Notes under the pieces: model-generated
What the model was told of the DNA's origin: nothing
Database searches by the model: none
The model's input: the letters and a program-made list of their open reading frames with translations, nothing else
Origin: Streptomyces sp. NBC_00448
GTDB lineage: Bacteria; Actinomycetota; Actinomycetes; Streptomycetales; Streptomycetaceae
Assembly: GCF_036014115.1 (NCBI RefSeq)
Contig: NZ_CP107913.1
Location: forward strand, 5,697,501-5,761,500
DNA length: 64,000 nt
Direction: 5' to 3'
Made by a program: the position numbers and the translations under genes
Shown: one piece after another, positions 9,749 through 18,141 of the stretch
Layout of the letters: the number at the start of each line of letters is the position of its first letter
Position numbering within the stretch: the stretch's first letter is position 1

Positions 9749-11128
9749 TCAGCCTTGGTCGTCGCTGCTGGTCAGGCCGAGACCGGGGAGGAGACCGGGG
9801 AGCAGCGGGGGCAGCTCGACGGAGTGGTGCGGCGAGCTGGGGGTCTCCGTCGGGGTCGCCCCGGGGATGCCGGGGAGGGCGGGCTGCGTGTCGAGCAGCT
9901 TGCCTGAGCCGCCGATGAGACCGTCGGGAGCGCTGTCGGAGGGCGAGGGGCTGGGGCTCTGCCCGCTGTCCTCGCCGGCCGTGCCCTTCGTCGTGGTCGT
10001 CGCCGACGGGCTGCCCGAGGGACCGCTGCCGGGGATGCCGCCGTCGTGACCGGTCCCGGAGCCGTCCACGCCGTGGGTGGCGGGCGTGCCGGGGCGGTCC
10101 TTCTGCGGCAGGGACAGCGGCGCGACCTCTGCGTCTATGGCGTCGAAGAGCGAGGTCACCTGGTCGGAGACATCGGTGAGCTGGCTGGGCAGCTTGCCGC
10201 TCAGGTCGGCCCAGCCCTGCCGGTGGCTCTCCGCGAAGGTGTTCAGCAGCTCCATCGGCTGGAGCGAGCCGTCCTTCTGGTAGGCCGCGGTGAGCAGGCG
10301 GTGCCCCTCGGACACCTCCTGGTGCATCCCGGACAGCGCCTTGCGCACCTCGCCGACCGACTCGCCGTCGAGCTGGCCGCCGCGCCCGCGGTCCATCAGC
10401 CGGCGGGCCTCCTGCATGCGGGTGGACGCCATGTCGAGGTAGACCTTGCCCCGAGAGGAGTCGCTGCCCGCCATGTCCAGCTTGATGTCCTCCATGCTGC
10501 GCTTGAGGCCGTAGAGGCTGTCACCGGGCAGGGCGTTGGTGCTCGCCGCCGCGACGCCGCCGAAGGCACCGGCGGCGACTCCCATGGTGAGCCCGCCGAC
10601 CGCGATCCGGCGTGACAGCCGGGAGCGCGGGGCGAGCTTGCGCAGCGCTGCCGCGGGTGCTCGCCTGGGGCTCTCGCCGCGTTGCTCGGGCACCCGGGCG
10701 GTGGCGCGGAAGCTGCCGTCGGCGATGGCCTGCTCCATGGCGGCGATCAGCTGGGCGCGCTGCACCGTTTTCTGCTCGGGGTCCATCGCCGGGCGGGGCC
10801 GCCGGCCGAGCACCTCGGCGAGCGCGACCATCGAGACCTGCTCGGGGTCGGCGTGCCGGTCGGCGGCATGGGAGCCGTGCCCTCCGCCGACGCTGTGCGC
10901 GCCGCCGTGGCCGCCGTGCTCGCCATGGCTGCCGGGACCGGCACCCGCGCCGGACCCGTGGGCGCCGGAACCTCGGGCACCGGACCCGTGGACGTCGGCA
11001 CCGCCGTCCGTACCGGTACCGGCGCCGTGCCCACCGGTGGTCTCCTCGCGGCCGCCGTCAAGCCCGGCGTCCTCGACCGCCTGGGCGAAGGCGTTCGCCC
11101 GACGGTGTGCCGTTGCCTGTCCGATCAC
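9749..11128 (-). CDS. rsbN: RsbN-like anti-sigma factor of BldN (DUF5667 protein)
   Basis: A 459-residue single-pass membrane protein. The N-terminal 150 or so residues are cytoplasmic and hold the QAVEDAG and QVSMVALAEVLGRRPRPAMDPEQK segments. One transmembrane helix follows (RIAVGGLTMGVAAGAFGGVAAA), then the DUF5667 domain (NALPGDSLYGLKRSMEDIKL) and an extracytoplasmic Pro/Ser/Thr-rich tail. In S. venezuelae the gene directly downstream of bldN encodes RsbN, whose N-terminal domain binds and silences sigma-BldN; position and architecture match. The GTG at 11128 is chosen for its strong GAGGAGG 8 nt upstream, not the longer ORF start at 11203. About 200 nt separate it from bldN. Confidence 0.85.
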   Translation of the reverse strand: MIGQATAHRRANAFAQAVEDAGLDGGREETTGGHGAGTGTDGGADVHGSGARGSGAHGSGAGAGPGSHGEHGGHGGAHSVGGGHGSHAADRHADPEQVSMVALAEVLGRRPRPAMDPEQKTVQRAQLIAAMEQAIADGSFRATARVPEQRGESPRRAPAAALRKLAPRSRLSRRIAVGGLTMGVAAGAFGGVAAASTNALPGDSLYGLKRSMEDIKLDMAGSDSSRGKVYLDMASTRMQEARRLMDRGRGGQLDGESVGEVRKALSGMHQEVSEGHRLLTAAYQKDGSLQPMELLNTFAESHRQGWADLSGKLPSQLTDVSDQVTSLFDAIDAEVAPLSLPQKDRPGTPATHGVDGSGTGHDGGIPGSGPSGSPSATTTTKGTAGEDSGQSPSPSPSDSAPDGLIGGSGKLLDTQPALPGIPGATPTETPSSPHHSVELPPLLPGLLPGLGLTSSDDQG

Positions 11129-11326
11129 GGGCGGCACCTCCTCTCGTCTCCACACTCGACTCCTCCCGCCGTCTGGAAGGTTGCCCTCTCCCAGGCCGTC
11201 CACCCGATCGGGTGAAAAACGGTGAGCGGCGTGCGGCGCGGAAGTGTCTGCATGTGTTGCAACGAGTGCCGGTCCGGTTGGGTTACGCAGGTCTGATGAT
11301 CGGGCAGGGTGAACCGTACGCGGTGC

Positions 11327-12127
11327 TCATCTGGCGTCTTCGGGCAGCAGGCGGGCCAGGGTGCGCACCGCGCGGTACTGGAGCGTCTTGATGGCGCCCT
11401 CGTTCTTCCCCATCACCCGGGCGGTCTCGGCCACCGACAGGCCCTGCAGGAAACGCAGGGTGATGCACTCCTGCTGCTGCGGGTTGAGCTTGCGCACGGC
11501 GGTGAGCAGCGCCTCGTTGGAGAGCTGTTCCAGTACCGATTCCTCGGGGCTGCGGGCCACCTCGTTGGCGTCCAGCATTTCGCCGGTGGTCACTTCGAGT
11601 CGGAACCTGCTCGACTTGAAGTGGTCGGCGACCAGGTTGCGGGCGATCGTGACCAGCCACGCGCCGAAGTCGCGGCCCTGCCAGGTGAAGGTGCCGATCC
11701 GGCGCAGGGCGCGCAGAAAGGTCTCGCTGGTCAGGTCCTCGGCGGTGGCCTTGGAGCCGACCCGGTAGTAGATGTACCGGTAGACGGTGTCGCTGTAGTG
11801 GTCGTACAGCCGCCCGAATGCCTCGGTCTCGCCGCTCTGCGCGGCTTCGACCAGGTCCATCATGCGGCCGCTGTCGGTGTCCGACGCGGGCCGGCGGGCG
11901 TGGGCGCCCTTGTCGGCGGCGCTCTGGCCCCGCTGCGGGCTGCTGTTGCGGGTGCGTCTGCCTGCGGCGGTGCTGACTTCGGCCAGGGCGTAAGCCGAGC
12001 CGGGGACGGTGGGACCGGACGTGGCGAGGGCGGGCACGGCGAACGCGGGGACACGCGGCAACTGGTCGGAGACCAGAGCGCGCAGCGCAGCCAGGCCGGA
12101 GGTGACAACCCCGTCGTGTGGGTACAC
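11327..12127 (-). CDS. bldN: Developmental ECF sigma factor BldN
   Basis: A 266-residue group IV sigma factor. Region 2 (AFGRLYDHYSDTVYRYIYYRVGSKATAEDLTSETF) binds the core and the -10 element; region 4 (LNPQQQECITLRFLQGLSVAETARVMGKNEGAIKTL) binds the -35 element. Residues 1 to about 85 are an N-terminal extension with no sigma motifs, characteristic of BldN, which is made as a pro-protein and trimmed. BldN directs bldM, chaplin and rodlin transcription for aerial growth in Streptomyces. The start is GTG with GGGAG 5 nt upstream. The adjacent rsbN-like gene supports the identification. No TTA codon was looked for systematically. Confidence 0.93.
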   Translation of the reverse strand: MYPHDGVVTSGLAALRALVSDQLPRVPAFAVPALATSGPTVPGSAYALAEVSTAAGRRTRNSSPQRGQSAADKGAHARRPASDTDSGRMMDLVEAAQSGETEAFGRLYDHYSDTVYRYIYYRVGSKATAEDLTSETFLRALRRIGTFTWQGRDFGAWLVTIARNLVADHFKSSRFRLEVTTGEMLDANEVARSPEESVLEQLSNEALLTAVRKLNPQQQECITLRFLQGLSVAETARVMGKNEGAIKTLQYRAVRTLARLLPEDAR

Positions 12128-12460
12128 GGGACTCCCAGAGGCAGAACTTCCATCACGTGCAGTACGGGACCGTTCACCCGTCGTGGCGACGTGTGGGTAC
12201 CGGAATGCGTCTGAGGAGAATAACGCTTCGTACAGGCGACGCTACACCGAGTTGTGGAATTCGCCGTTTCCGGCACTTCCTGTGCGGAATCGTGATCGAC
12301 CAATTATCGAACAGAGCACCCGAGTTGACCACTTGCAGTCGTGAAGCGCTCGTGTGAAGCGCGTGTTGTGCTCGTGTCGAAGTCGACGAAGCGAGCCGCG
12401 TGTTCGACGGAGCGAGCCATGCGGGGCGGCCGCGGCGGGCCGCGCCGGGGCGTACGCGGG
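12128..12460. other. Intergenic region upstream of bldN
   Basis: This stretch holds the promoter region of bldN (transcribed leftward) and is AT-richer than its surroundings at about 12225-12360. BldD is known to bind near bldN in S. coelicolor, but I could not identify a convincing BldD box or sigma consensus by eye. No gene is supported here. Confidence 0.5.
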
Positions 12461-12556
12461 CGGACCGTAAGGGAGCGGGTCGAACGGCGGCGGACCGTAC
12501 GGGAGCGGGGTCCGGGTCTTCGCGGGCGGGCCGGGCGGGCCGGGCGGGCCGGGCGG
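12461..12556. repeat. Direct repeats and G-rich tandem tract downstream of the HAD-IB gene
   Basis: A 19-bp direct repeat (CGGACCGTA, A or C, GGGAGCGGG) occurs at 12461-12479 and 12491-12509, exactly 30 bp apart. It is followed at 12522-12556 by about 3.5 copies of the 9-mer GGGCGGGCC, then by two copies of GTTGGTGCG. The tract could form stacked G-rich structures on the plus strand or act as the transcription end of the leftward HAD gene. Confidence 0.8.
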
Positions 12557-12587
12557 TGCGGTTGGTGCGGTTGGTGCGGGCTCGCCG

Positions 12588-13514
12588 TCAGCGGTAGCGC
12601 CGGCGCACGGCCACCGCCGCCAGCACCCCACCGGTCACCGCGCCCATGCCCGCGGCCGCGGGAATCCCGATCTTCGCGGCCTTGCGCCCCGTGCGGTAGT
12701 CGCGCAGCCGCCATCCCTCGGCCCGCGCGTGCTTGCGCAGCGCGCTGTCGGGGTTGACCGCGTACGGGTGTCCGACCAGCGAGAGCATCGGGATGTCGTT
12801 GGTGGAGTCGCTGTACGCCGCGCACCGCGACAGGTCGAGGTCCTCGGCCGTCGCCAGCGCCCGTACCGCCTCGGCCTTGGCCGGGCCGTGCAGGGGTTCG
12901 CCGACCAGCCGGCCGGTGTAGACGCCGTCGACGGACTCGGCGACGGTGCCCAGCGCCCCGGTCAGGCCGAGCCGGCGGGCGATGATCGTGGCGGTCTCCA
13001 CGGGCGCGGCCGTGACCAGCCAGACCCGCTGCCCGGCGTCGAGGTGGGCCTGGGCGAGCGCGCGGGTGCCGGGCCAGATCTTGCCGGCCATGTACTCGTC
13101 GTAGATCTCCTCGCCGATGCTCATCAGCTCCTCGACCCGGTGCCCCTTGACGATGGACAGCGCGCTGTCGCGGGCGTCCTGCATGTGCTCGGGGTCCTCG
13201 GAGCCGGCCAGCCGGAAGTACGCCTGCTGCCAGGCGAACCGGAGCAGGTCGCGCTTGTCGAAGAACTTCCGCTTGTACAGCCCGCGGCCGAAGTGGAAGA
13301 GCGCGGCGCCCTGCATCACGGTGTTGTCGAGGTCGAAGAAGGCGGCGGCCCGCGGGTCGCCCGCCACCGGGAACTGCGGCTCCTCGGTTTCGGCCGCCGC
13401 GTCGTCGGACCGCGCCTCGCTGCCGAGCGCGGCCTCCGCGGCGGCCTCTCCTGCCAGCACACTCCGCTCGGTGGCGGACTGCTTACGGGGGGTGAGCCAT
13501 TTGAGAGCGGCCAT
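12588..13514 (-). CDS. HAD-IB family hydrolase (SerB-like phosphatase)
   Basis: A 308-residue HAD subfamily IB protein: motif [13 protein letters not shown], motif II LVTAAP, a conserved K in HGPAKAEAV and motif [13 protein letters not shown]. Such proteins hydrolyse phosphate esters; some act on phosphoserine, others on lysophospholipids. The C-terminus has a hydrophobic stretch ([18 protein letters not shown]) ending in basic residues, a likely membrane anchor. The start at 13514 is preferred over the longer frame because TATGCT ends 6 nt upstream (leaderless pattern) and the family N-terminus begins near [11 protein letters not shown]. It is divergent from the glutaredoxin-like gene. Confidence 0.88.
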   Translation of the reverse strand: MAALKWLTPRKQSATERSVLAGEAAAEAALGSEARSDDAAAETEEPQFPVAGDPRAAAFFDLDNTVMQGAALFHFGRGLYKRKFFDKRDLLRFAWQQAYFRLAGSEDPEHMQDARDSALSIVKGHRVEELMSIGEEIYDEYMAGKIWPGTRALAQAHLDAGQRVWLVTAAPVETATIIARRLGLTGALGTVAESVDGVYTGRLVGEPLHGPAKAEAVRALATAEDLDLSRCAAYSDSTNDIPMLSLVGHPYAVNPDSALRKHARAEGWRLRDYRTGRKAAKIGIPAAAGMGAVTGGVLAAVAVRRRYR

Positions 13515-13597
13515 GTCGCGAGCATAACCAGATCGGGGGGCGGGTCGGCTGCGGCCGGGATGCGGGCGCGTGAACGGTGCGGGACACAATGGCGGGT

Positions 13598-13843
13598 ATG
13601 ACGACGACCCCGAAGACGGTGACCTTGATCGGCAAGCCCGGCTGCCACTTGTGCGACGACGCCCGAGCCGTGATCGAGAAGGTCGCCGCGGAGACGGGCG
13701 CGGCCGTGGCCGAGCAGGACATCACCCAGGACACCGAGTTGTACGACCGCTACTGGGAGCAGATCCCGGTGGTGCTGGTCGACGGCGAGCAGCACACCTT
13801 CTGGCGGGTCGACGAGCGGCGGCTGCGCGCGGCGCTGGCCTGA
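13598..13843 (+). CDS. Glutaredoxin-like thiol-disulphide protein
   Basis: An 81-residue thioredoxin-fold domain with the redox motif CHLC ([12 protein letters not shown]) and the cis-proline in [10 protein letters not shown]. The family belongs to the DUF836/glutaredoxin-like group and should act as a small cytoplasmic redox carrier. The ATG at 13598 is preferred over in-frame ATG 13589 because it matches the usual MTT...VTLIGKPGC start; CACAAT ends 7 nt before it. Divergent from the HAD-IB gene. In streptomycetes this gene sits in the same neighbourhood as the redox sensor gene rex. Confidence 0.85.
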   Translation: MTTTPKTVTLIGKPGCHLCDDARAVIEKVAAETGAAVAEQDITQDTELYDRYWEQIPVVLVDGEQHTFWRVDERRLRAALA

Positions 13844-13844
13844 G

Positions 13845-13960
13845 CGGGCGCTGAGCCCGACCCCGCGCTGAGCCGGACCCCGCGCTCACCTGACCTGGCC
13901 TGACCTGGCGCTGACCTGACCCGGCGCTCGGCCCCGGCCGCCCCACCCGGCGCTCGGACA
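13845..13960. repeat. Degenerate short tandem repeats after the glutaredoxin-like gene
   Basis: About 115 nt built from variants of a GCGCTGACCTGACC / GCGCTGAGCC(G)GACC unit, read at least seven times with variable spacing. The copies are too short and irregular to be CRISPR. The stretch fills the gap before the exonuclease promoter. Confidence 0.7.
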
Positions 13961-14057
13961 CGTGAATCCGTGCACGAACCCCTGGGCATTTTGAGCGGAT
14001 TGCCTACGGAGCCGCGTATTCGATTACCATCAGGGGCGTTTTGTACACCCGGGGGCG

Positions 14058-14756
14058 ATGCGTGAGGAGTGTGGGCACGTGCTTCCGGGCCGGAGTCAGG
14101 GTTCGTACGGCTATGCCGTCGTGGACTTGGAGGCGACCGGCTCGTCCTCGCACCGGCACCGGGTGGTGGAGTTGGCGGTGCTGCTGCTGGACCGGGACCT
14201 GGTGCCGCAGGGCGAGTTCACCACGCTGATCGACCCGCAGGGACCGGTCGGCCCCACCCACATCCACGGCATCGAGCCGGAGCACCTGAGCGGGGCGCCG
14301 CGGTTCGCCGAGATCGCCGCCCGGCTGCTGGCGCTGCTGCGCGGCCGGGTGCTGGTCGGCCACAACGTCGGCTGTGACCGGGCCTTTCTGGTCGCGGAGT
14401 ACGCGCGGCTGGGCCTGCGGCTGCCCGCGGCGCCCGAGGTGTGCACGATGCGGATCGCGGCGACCGCCGGCGACGGCCCGGCGCCGTACGGGCTGTCGCT
14501 GCGGGCCTGCGCCGCCGCGATCGGGCTCACCGACTGGAGTCCGCACACCGCGCTCGGTGACGCCCGCGCCACGGCGGCGCTGCTGGCCCACCACGCCCCG
14601 CAACTGCCCGGCCTGTCCGAGCTGCTGGCGACCGCGGCCGGCCTGCGCTGGCCGGAGCCGTCCGACCTGCCGGCGGCGGCGGACGGCCTGTGGGTTCGGC
14701 GCAGCAACGATTCGGCACGGCGAACAGTGCCGAATGTCCGGCATGGGCATGCGTGA
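14058..14756 (+). CDS. 3'-5' exonuclease, DEDDh family
   Basis: A 232-residue exonuclease domain protein like the DnaQ epsilon/RNase T group. The two-metal site is complete: AVVDLEATG (Asp, Glu), GHNVGCDRAFL (Asp) and HTALGDARATAAL (His, Asp). It should trim 3' ends of DNA or RNA in the cytoplasm; the target cannot be told. ATG start at 14058 is close behind a GGGGG run. The gene lies immediately upstream of the Rex-controlled operon but is separated from rex by the operator and about 130 nt. Confidence 0.85.
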   Translation: MREECGHVLPGRSQGSYGYAVVDLEATGSSSHRHRVVELAVLLLDRDLVPQGEFTTLIDPQGPVGPTHIHGIEPEHLSGAPRFAEIAARLLALLRGRVLVGHNVGCDRAFLVAEYARLGLRLPAAPEVCTMRIAATAGDGPAPYGLSLRACAAAIGLTDWSPHTALGDARATAALLAHHAPQLPGLSELLATAAGLRWPEPSDLPAAADGLWVRRSNDSARRTVPNVRHGHA

Positions 14757-14793
14757 TGCCCATCACTTCCGCCGGGCAAATCGGACACCATCT

Positions 14794-14811
14794 TTGTGCA
14801 CGCGTTCACAA
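14794..14811. promoter_or_regulatory. Rex operator (ROP) upstream of rex
   Basis: TTGTGCACGCGTTCACAA is an inverted repeat matching the Rex consensus TTGTGAANNNNTTCACAA at all but one fixed position (C for A at position 6). It lies 76 nt before the rex start, as in S. coelicolor, where Rex represses its own rex-hemACD operon until the NADH/NAD ratio rises. Confidence 0.93.
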
Positions 14812-14887
14812 AGACATAGCCTGGCGTCCACGGGGCGTCCCCAAAGACCGTGGTCGCCCTCAGCCCAGCTCTACCCGCAGGAGCACC

Positions 14888-15598
14888 GTGGCAACTGGCC
14901 GAACACACCGACCGGCGACCCGCGGCCGAGGAATTCCCGAGGCCACCGTCGCCAGGCTTCCGCTGTATCTGCGGGCACTGACAGCACTCTCGGAGCGCTC
15001 CGTGCCCACCGTCTCCTCGGAAGAACTCGCCGCCGCCGCCGGAGTCAACTCCGCGAAGCTGCGCAAGGACTTCTCCTACCTCGGCTCCTACGGGACGCGC
15101 GGGGTCGGATACGACGTGGAGTACCTCGTCTACCAGATCAGCCGGGAACTCGGCCTCACCCAGGACTGGCCCGTCGTCATCGTCGGTATCGGCAACCTCG
15201 GCGCCGCGCTCGCCAACTACGGCGGGTTCGCCTCCCGGGGCTTCCGGGTCGCCGCGCTGCTGGACGCCGACGCGGGCCTGGCCGGGCGCCTGGTCGCGGG
15301 CCTGCCGGTGCGGCACATCGACGAACTCGAGGCGATCGTCGCGGACAACCAGGTGTCCATCGGCGTGATCGCGACCCCGGCCGGCGCCGCCCAGGAGGTC
15401 ACCGACCGCCTCGTCGCGGCCGGCGTCACCTCGATCCTCAACTTCGCCCCGACCGTGCTGTCGGTGCCCGACGGGGTCGACGTGCGCAAGGTCGACCTCT
15501 CCATCGAACTGCAGATCCTCGCCTTCCACGAGCAGCGCAAGGCCGGTGAGGAACGCCAGGACCCGGACGGTGACGTACCCGCCGTGATGCCGGCATGA
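14888..15598 (+). CDS. rex: Redox-sensing transcriptional repressor Rex
   Basis: A 236-residue homodimeric repressor sensing NADH/NAD. The N-terminal winged helix is ATVARLPLYLRALTAL to VNSAKLRKDFSYLGSYGTRGVGYDV; the Rossmann domain starts with VVIVGIGNLGAALANY, continues through LLDAD and ends with the domain-swapped C-terminal helix. NADH binding releases DNA, derepressing respiratory genes. The GTG at 14888 with AGGAG just upstream is chosen; the longer frame crosses the operator. First gene of the rex-hemA-hemC-hemD operon. Confidence 0.96.
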   Translation: MATGRTHRPATRGRGIPEATVARLPLYLRALTALSERSVPTVSSEELAAAAGVNSAKLRKDFSYLGSYGTRGVGYDVEYLVYQISRELGLTQDWPVVIVGIGNLGAALANYGGFASRGFRVAALLDADAGLAGRLVAGLPVRHIDELEAIVADNQVSIGVIATPAGAAQEVTDRLVAAGVTSILNFAPTVLSVPDGVDVRKVDLSIELQILAFHEQRKAGEERQDPDGDVPAVMPA

Positions 15599-15671
15599 GC
15601 GAGCGCAGCGAGAGCACCATCGGAAGGTGCGCCCCGACCGCGGGCCGGCCCGAGCACAGCGGGAGGTGCGC

Positions 15672-17036
15672 ATGAGCCTCCTTGTCGTCGGGCTGAGCCA
15701 CCGCACCGCGCCGGTCAGCGTCCTCGAGCGCGCCGCGCTGCCCGAGGGCGCGCGCGCCAAGCTGCTCCAGGACACGGTGGCCTGTGAACCGGCCACCGAG
15801 GCCGCGGTGCTGGCCACCTGCAACCGCATAGAGCTGTACGCCGACGTCGACAAGTTCCACGCCGGGGTGGCCGAACTGACCACGCTGCTCGCCCAGCACA
15901 GCTCCGCCGGCCTGGACGAGCTGACCCCGCACCTGTACGTGCACTACGAGGACCGGGCCGTCCACCACCTGCTGTCGGTGGCCTGCGGGCTGGACTCCAT
16001 GGTGGTCGGCGAGGGCCAGATCCTCGGCCAGATCAAGGACGCCCTCGCCCTCGGCCAGCAGCAGCACACCGCCGGCCGCCTGCTCAACGACCTGTTCCAG
16101 CAGGCGCTGCGGGTCGGCAAGCGGGCCCACTCCGAGACCGGCATCGACCGGGCCGGACAGTCCCTGGTCACCTTCGGACTGTCCCAACTGGCCCCCGCCA
16201 CCGGCCCGCTCGACGGCCGCAGCGCCCTGGTGGTCGGCGCCGGATCGATGTCCTCGCTCGCCGCGGCGACCCTCGCCCGGGCCGGCGTCCGCGAGTTGGC
16301 GATCGCCAACCGCACCGTCGAACGCGCCCAGCGGCTGGCCCGCGCACTCGCCGACCAGCACCCCGGCCTGAGCACCCGCGCCCTCACCATCGCCGACGTG
16401 CCCGACGCCGTCTCGCAGGCCGACCTCGTCGTGTCCTGCACCGGCGCCACCGGCCTGGTGCTGACCGCCGACGACCTGCGGACCGCCGTCGCCCGCCGCA
16501 CCGGCGAAGGACCGCTGGCCGTACTGGACCTGGCGATGCCGCGGGACGTGGACTCGGCCGCCCACCAGCTCGGCGGCCTGCACTTCGCGGACATCGAGTC
16601 GCTCGCCGCGGCCTCCGCCGACGCCCCGATGGCCGCCGACGTGGACCAGGTGCGGGCGATCGTCTCCCAGGAGGTCGCCGCCTTCGGCGCGGCCCAGCGG
16701 GCGGCCCGGATCACCCCCACCGTGGTGGCGCTGCGCGCGATGGCGGCCGATGTCGTGGCGGGTGAACTTTCCCGACTCGACGGTAGGCTGCCCGATCTGG
16801 ACGACAAGCAGCGCGCCGAGATCACCCAGACGGTACGCCGTGTGGTGGACAAACTCCTGCACGCTCCGACCGTGCGGGTCAAGCAGCTTGCCGGTGAGCC
16901 CGGCGGCGCCGGGTACGCCGACGCGCTGCGTGAACTCTTCGACCTCGACCCGCAGGCGGTCGCCGCCGTCAGCCGGGCCGACACCCGGCCGCCGACCCGG
17001 GTGGCACAGAACCGAATCGAGGCGGGCAATGAGTAA
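15672..17036 (+). CDS. hemA: Glutamyl-tRNA reductase
   Basis: A 454-residue enzyme that reduces glutamyl-tRNA(Glu) to glutamate-1-semialdehyde with NADPH, the first committed step of tetrapyrrole synthesis in the C5 pathway. The nucleophile Cys50 sits in LATCNRIELY, with the GEGQILGQIKDA substrate-binding segment, the NADPH fold at ALVVGAGSMSSLAA and a C-terminal dimerisation helix. The ATG at 15672 has GGGAGG 5 nt upstream. The stop overlaps the hemC start by 8 nt, indicating translational coupling. Confidence 0.97.
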   Translation: MSLLVVGLSHRTAPVSVLERAALPEGARAKLLQDTVACEPATEAAVLATCNRIELYADVDKFHAGVAELTTLLAQHSSAGLDELTPHLYVHYEDRAVHHLLSVACGLDSMVVGEGQILGQIKDALALGQQQHTAGRLLNDLFQQALRVGKRAHSETGIDRAGQSLVTFGLSQLAPATGPLDGRSALVVGAGSMSSLAAATLARAGVRELAIANRTVERAQRLARALADQHPGLSTRALTIADVPDAVSQADLVVSCTGATGLVLTADDLRTAVARRTGEGPLAVLDLAMPRDVDSAAHQLGGLHFADIESLAAASADAPMAADVDQVRAIVSQEVAAFGAAQRAARITPTVVALRAMAADVVAGELSRLDGRLPDLDDKQRAEITQTVRRVVDKLLHAPTVRVKQLAGEPGGAGYADALRELFDLDPQAVAAVSRADTRPPTRVAQNRIEAGNE

Positions 17037-18141
17037 CCCTGCGGGGCCGGGACCGGAAACGGTGCGGCCGTCGGCCGCGGCCCCCGGACCGATCGGCGCC
17101 GGTGACGCCACCGCGGAGGCGGGCCCGGCAACGGACCGGCCCGCGCCGGCCGCTGACGTGCGCGCGCCCCACCGCGACTCCGCCCCCGGCGGGCGACCGC
17201 TGCGGCTGGGTACCCGCCGCAGCAAGCTCGCGATGGCGCAGTCCGGCATGGTCGCCGACCAGGTACGGCAGTTGACCGGCCGGCCGGTCGAGCTCGTGGA
17301 GATCACCACCTACGGCGACGTCTCCAAGGAGAGCCTGGCCCGCATCGGCGGCACCGGGGTGTTCGTCTCCGCGCTGCGCGACGCGCTGCTCGCCGGCGAG
17401 ATCGACTTCGCCGTGCACAGCCTCAAGGACCTGCCCACCGCCGAGCCCGACGACCTGGTCCTGGCCGCGATCCCGGTCCGTGAGGACCCCCGCGACGCGC
17501 TCGTGGCCCGCGACGGCCTCACCTTCGCCGAGCTGCCGCCCGGCGCCAAGGTCGGCACCGGCTCGCCGCGCCGCATGGCGCAGCTCAACGCGTGGGCACG
17601 GTCACACGATCTGGACATCGAGACGGTCCCGATCCGTGGCAACGTTGACACCCGAATCGGGTACGTTACTTCAGGCACGCTCGACGCGGTCGTGCTGGCC
17701 GCCGCCGGGCTGAACCGTATCGGCAGGCTTGCCGAGGCGAGCGAGCTGATCGACACCAGCGTCAGCCTGCCCGCTCCCGGACAGGGGGCACTGGCCGTCG
17801 AGTGCGCCGCCTCCAACCAGGAGTTGGCCGCACAGCTCGCCGAACTCGACGACCCGTTCACCCGGGCCGCCGTGACCGCCGAGCGATCCCTGCTCGCCGC
17901 CCTTGAGGCCGGTTGCTCCGCCCCTGTGGGCGCGCTGGCCGACCTCGTGGCCGACGGGCAGTTTACCGAGCTGCGCCTGCGCGGCGTCGTCGGCACCACC
18001 GACGGCACCTCGCTGGTGCAGATGTCCACCACCGGTCCCGTACCGGCGTCGGACGACGAGGCGCGGGCCGTTGGCCGCGAACTCGCCGTGGCGATGCTCG
18101 CCAAGGGTGCGGCCGGTCTTATGGGGGAGCGCACACCTTGA
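17029..18141 (+). CDS. hemC: Porphobilinogen deaminase (hydroxymethylbilane synthase)
   Basis: A 370-residue enzyme that polymerises four porphobilinogens into hydroxymethylbilane. It has LRLGTRRSKLAMAQS, the substrate-binding arginines in GTGSPRRMAQL and IRGNVDTRI, and the dipyrromethane-carrying Cys296 in LEAGCSAPVG. The first 55 or so residues are a Pro/Ala-rich extension absent from the E. coli enzyme. The start ATG lies inside the end of hemA (ATGAGTAA) and the stop overlaps the hemD start (TTGA), so hemA, hemC and hemD are coupled. Confidence 0.96.
   Translation: MSNPAGPGPETVRPSAAAPGPIGAGDATAEAGPATDRPAPAADVRAPHRDSAPGGRPLRLGTRRSKLAMAQSGMVADQVRQLTGRPVELVEITTYGDVSKESLARIGGTGVFVSALRDALLAGEIDFAVHSLKDLPTAEPDDLVLAAIPVREDPRDALVARDGLTFAELPPGAKVGTGSPRRMAQLNAWARSHDLDIETVPIRGNVDTRIGYVTSGTLDAVVLAAAGLNRIGRLAEASELIDTSVSLPAPGQGALAVECAASNQELAAQLAELDDPFTRAAVTAERSLLAALEAGCSAPVGALADLVADGQFTELRLRGVVGTTDGTSLVQMSTTGPVPASDDEARAVGRELAVAMLAKGAAGLMGERTP

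Noticed and set aside
12128-12460. Search for a BldD box upstream of bldN
   Set aside because: No site convincingly matches the consensus by eye, so no operator is claimed.
13845-13960. Regular-looking repeats considered as a CRISPR array
   Set aside because: Units are about 10-14 nt, irregular and without spacers; no cas genes nearby.
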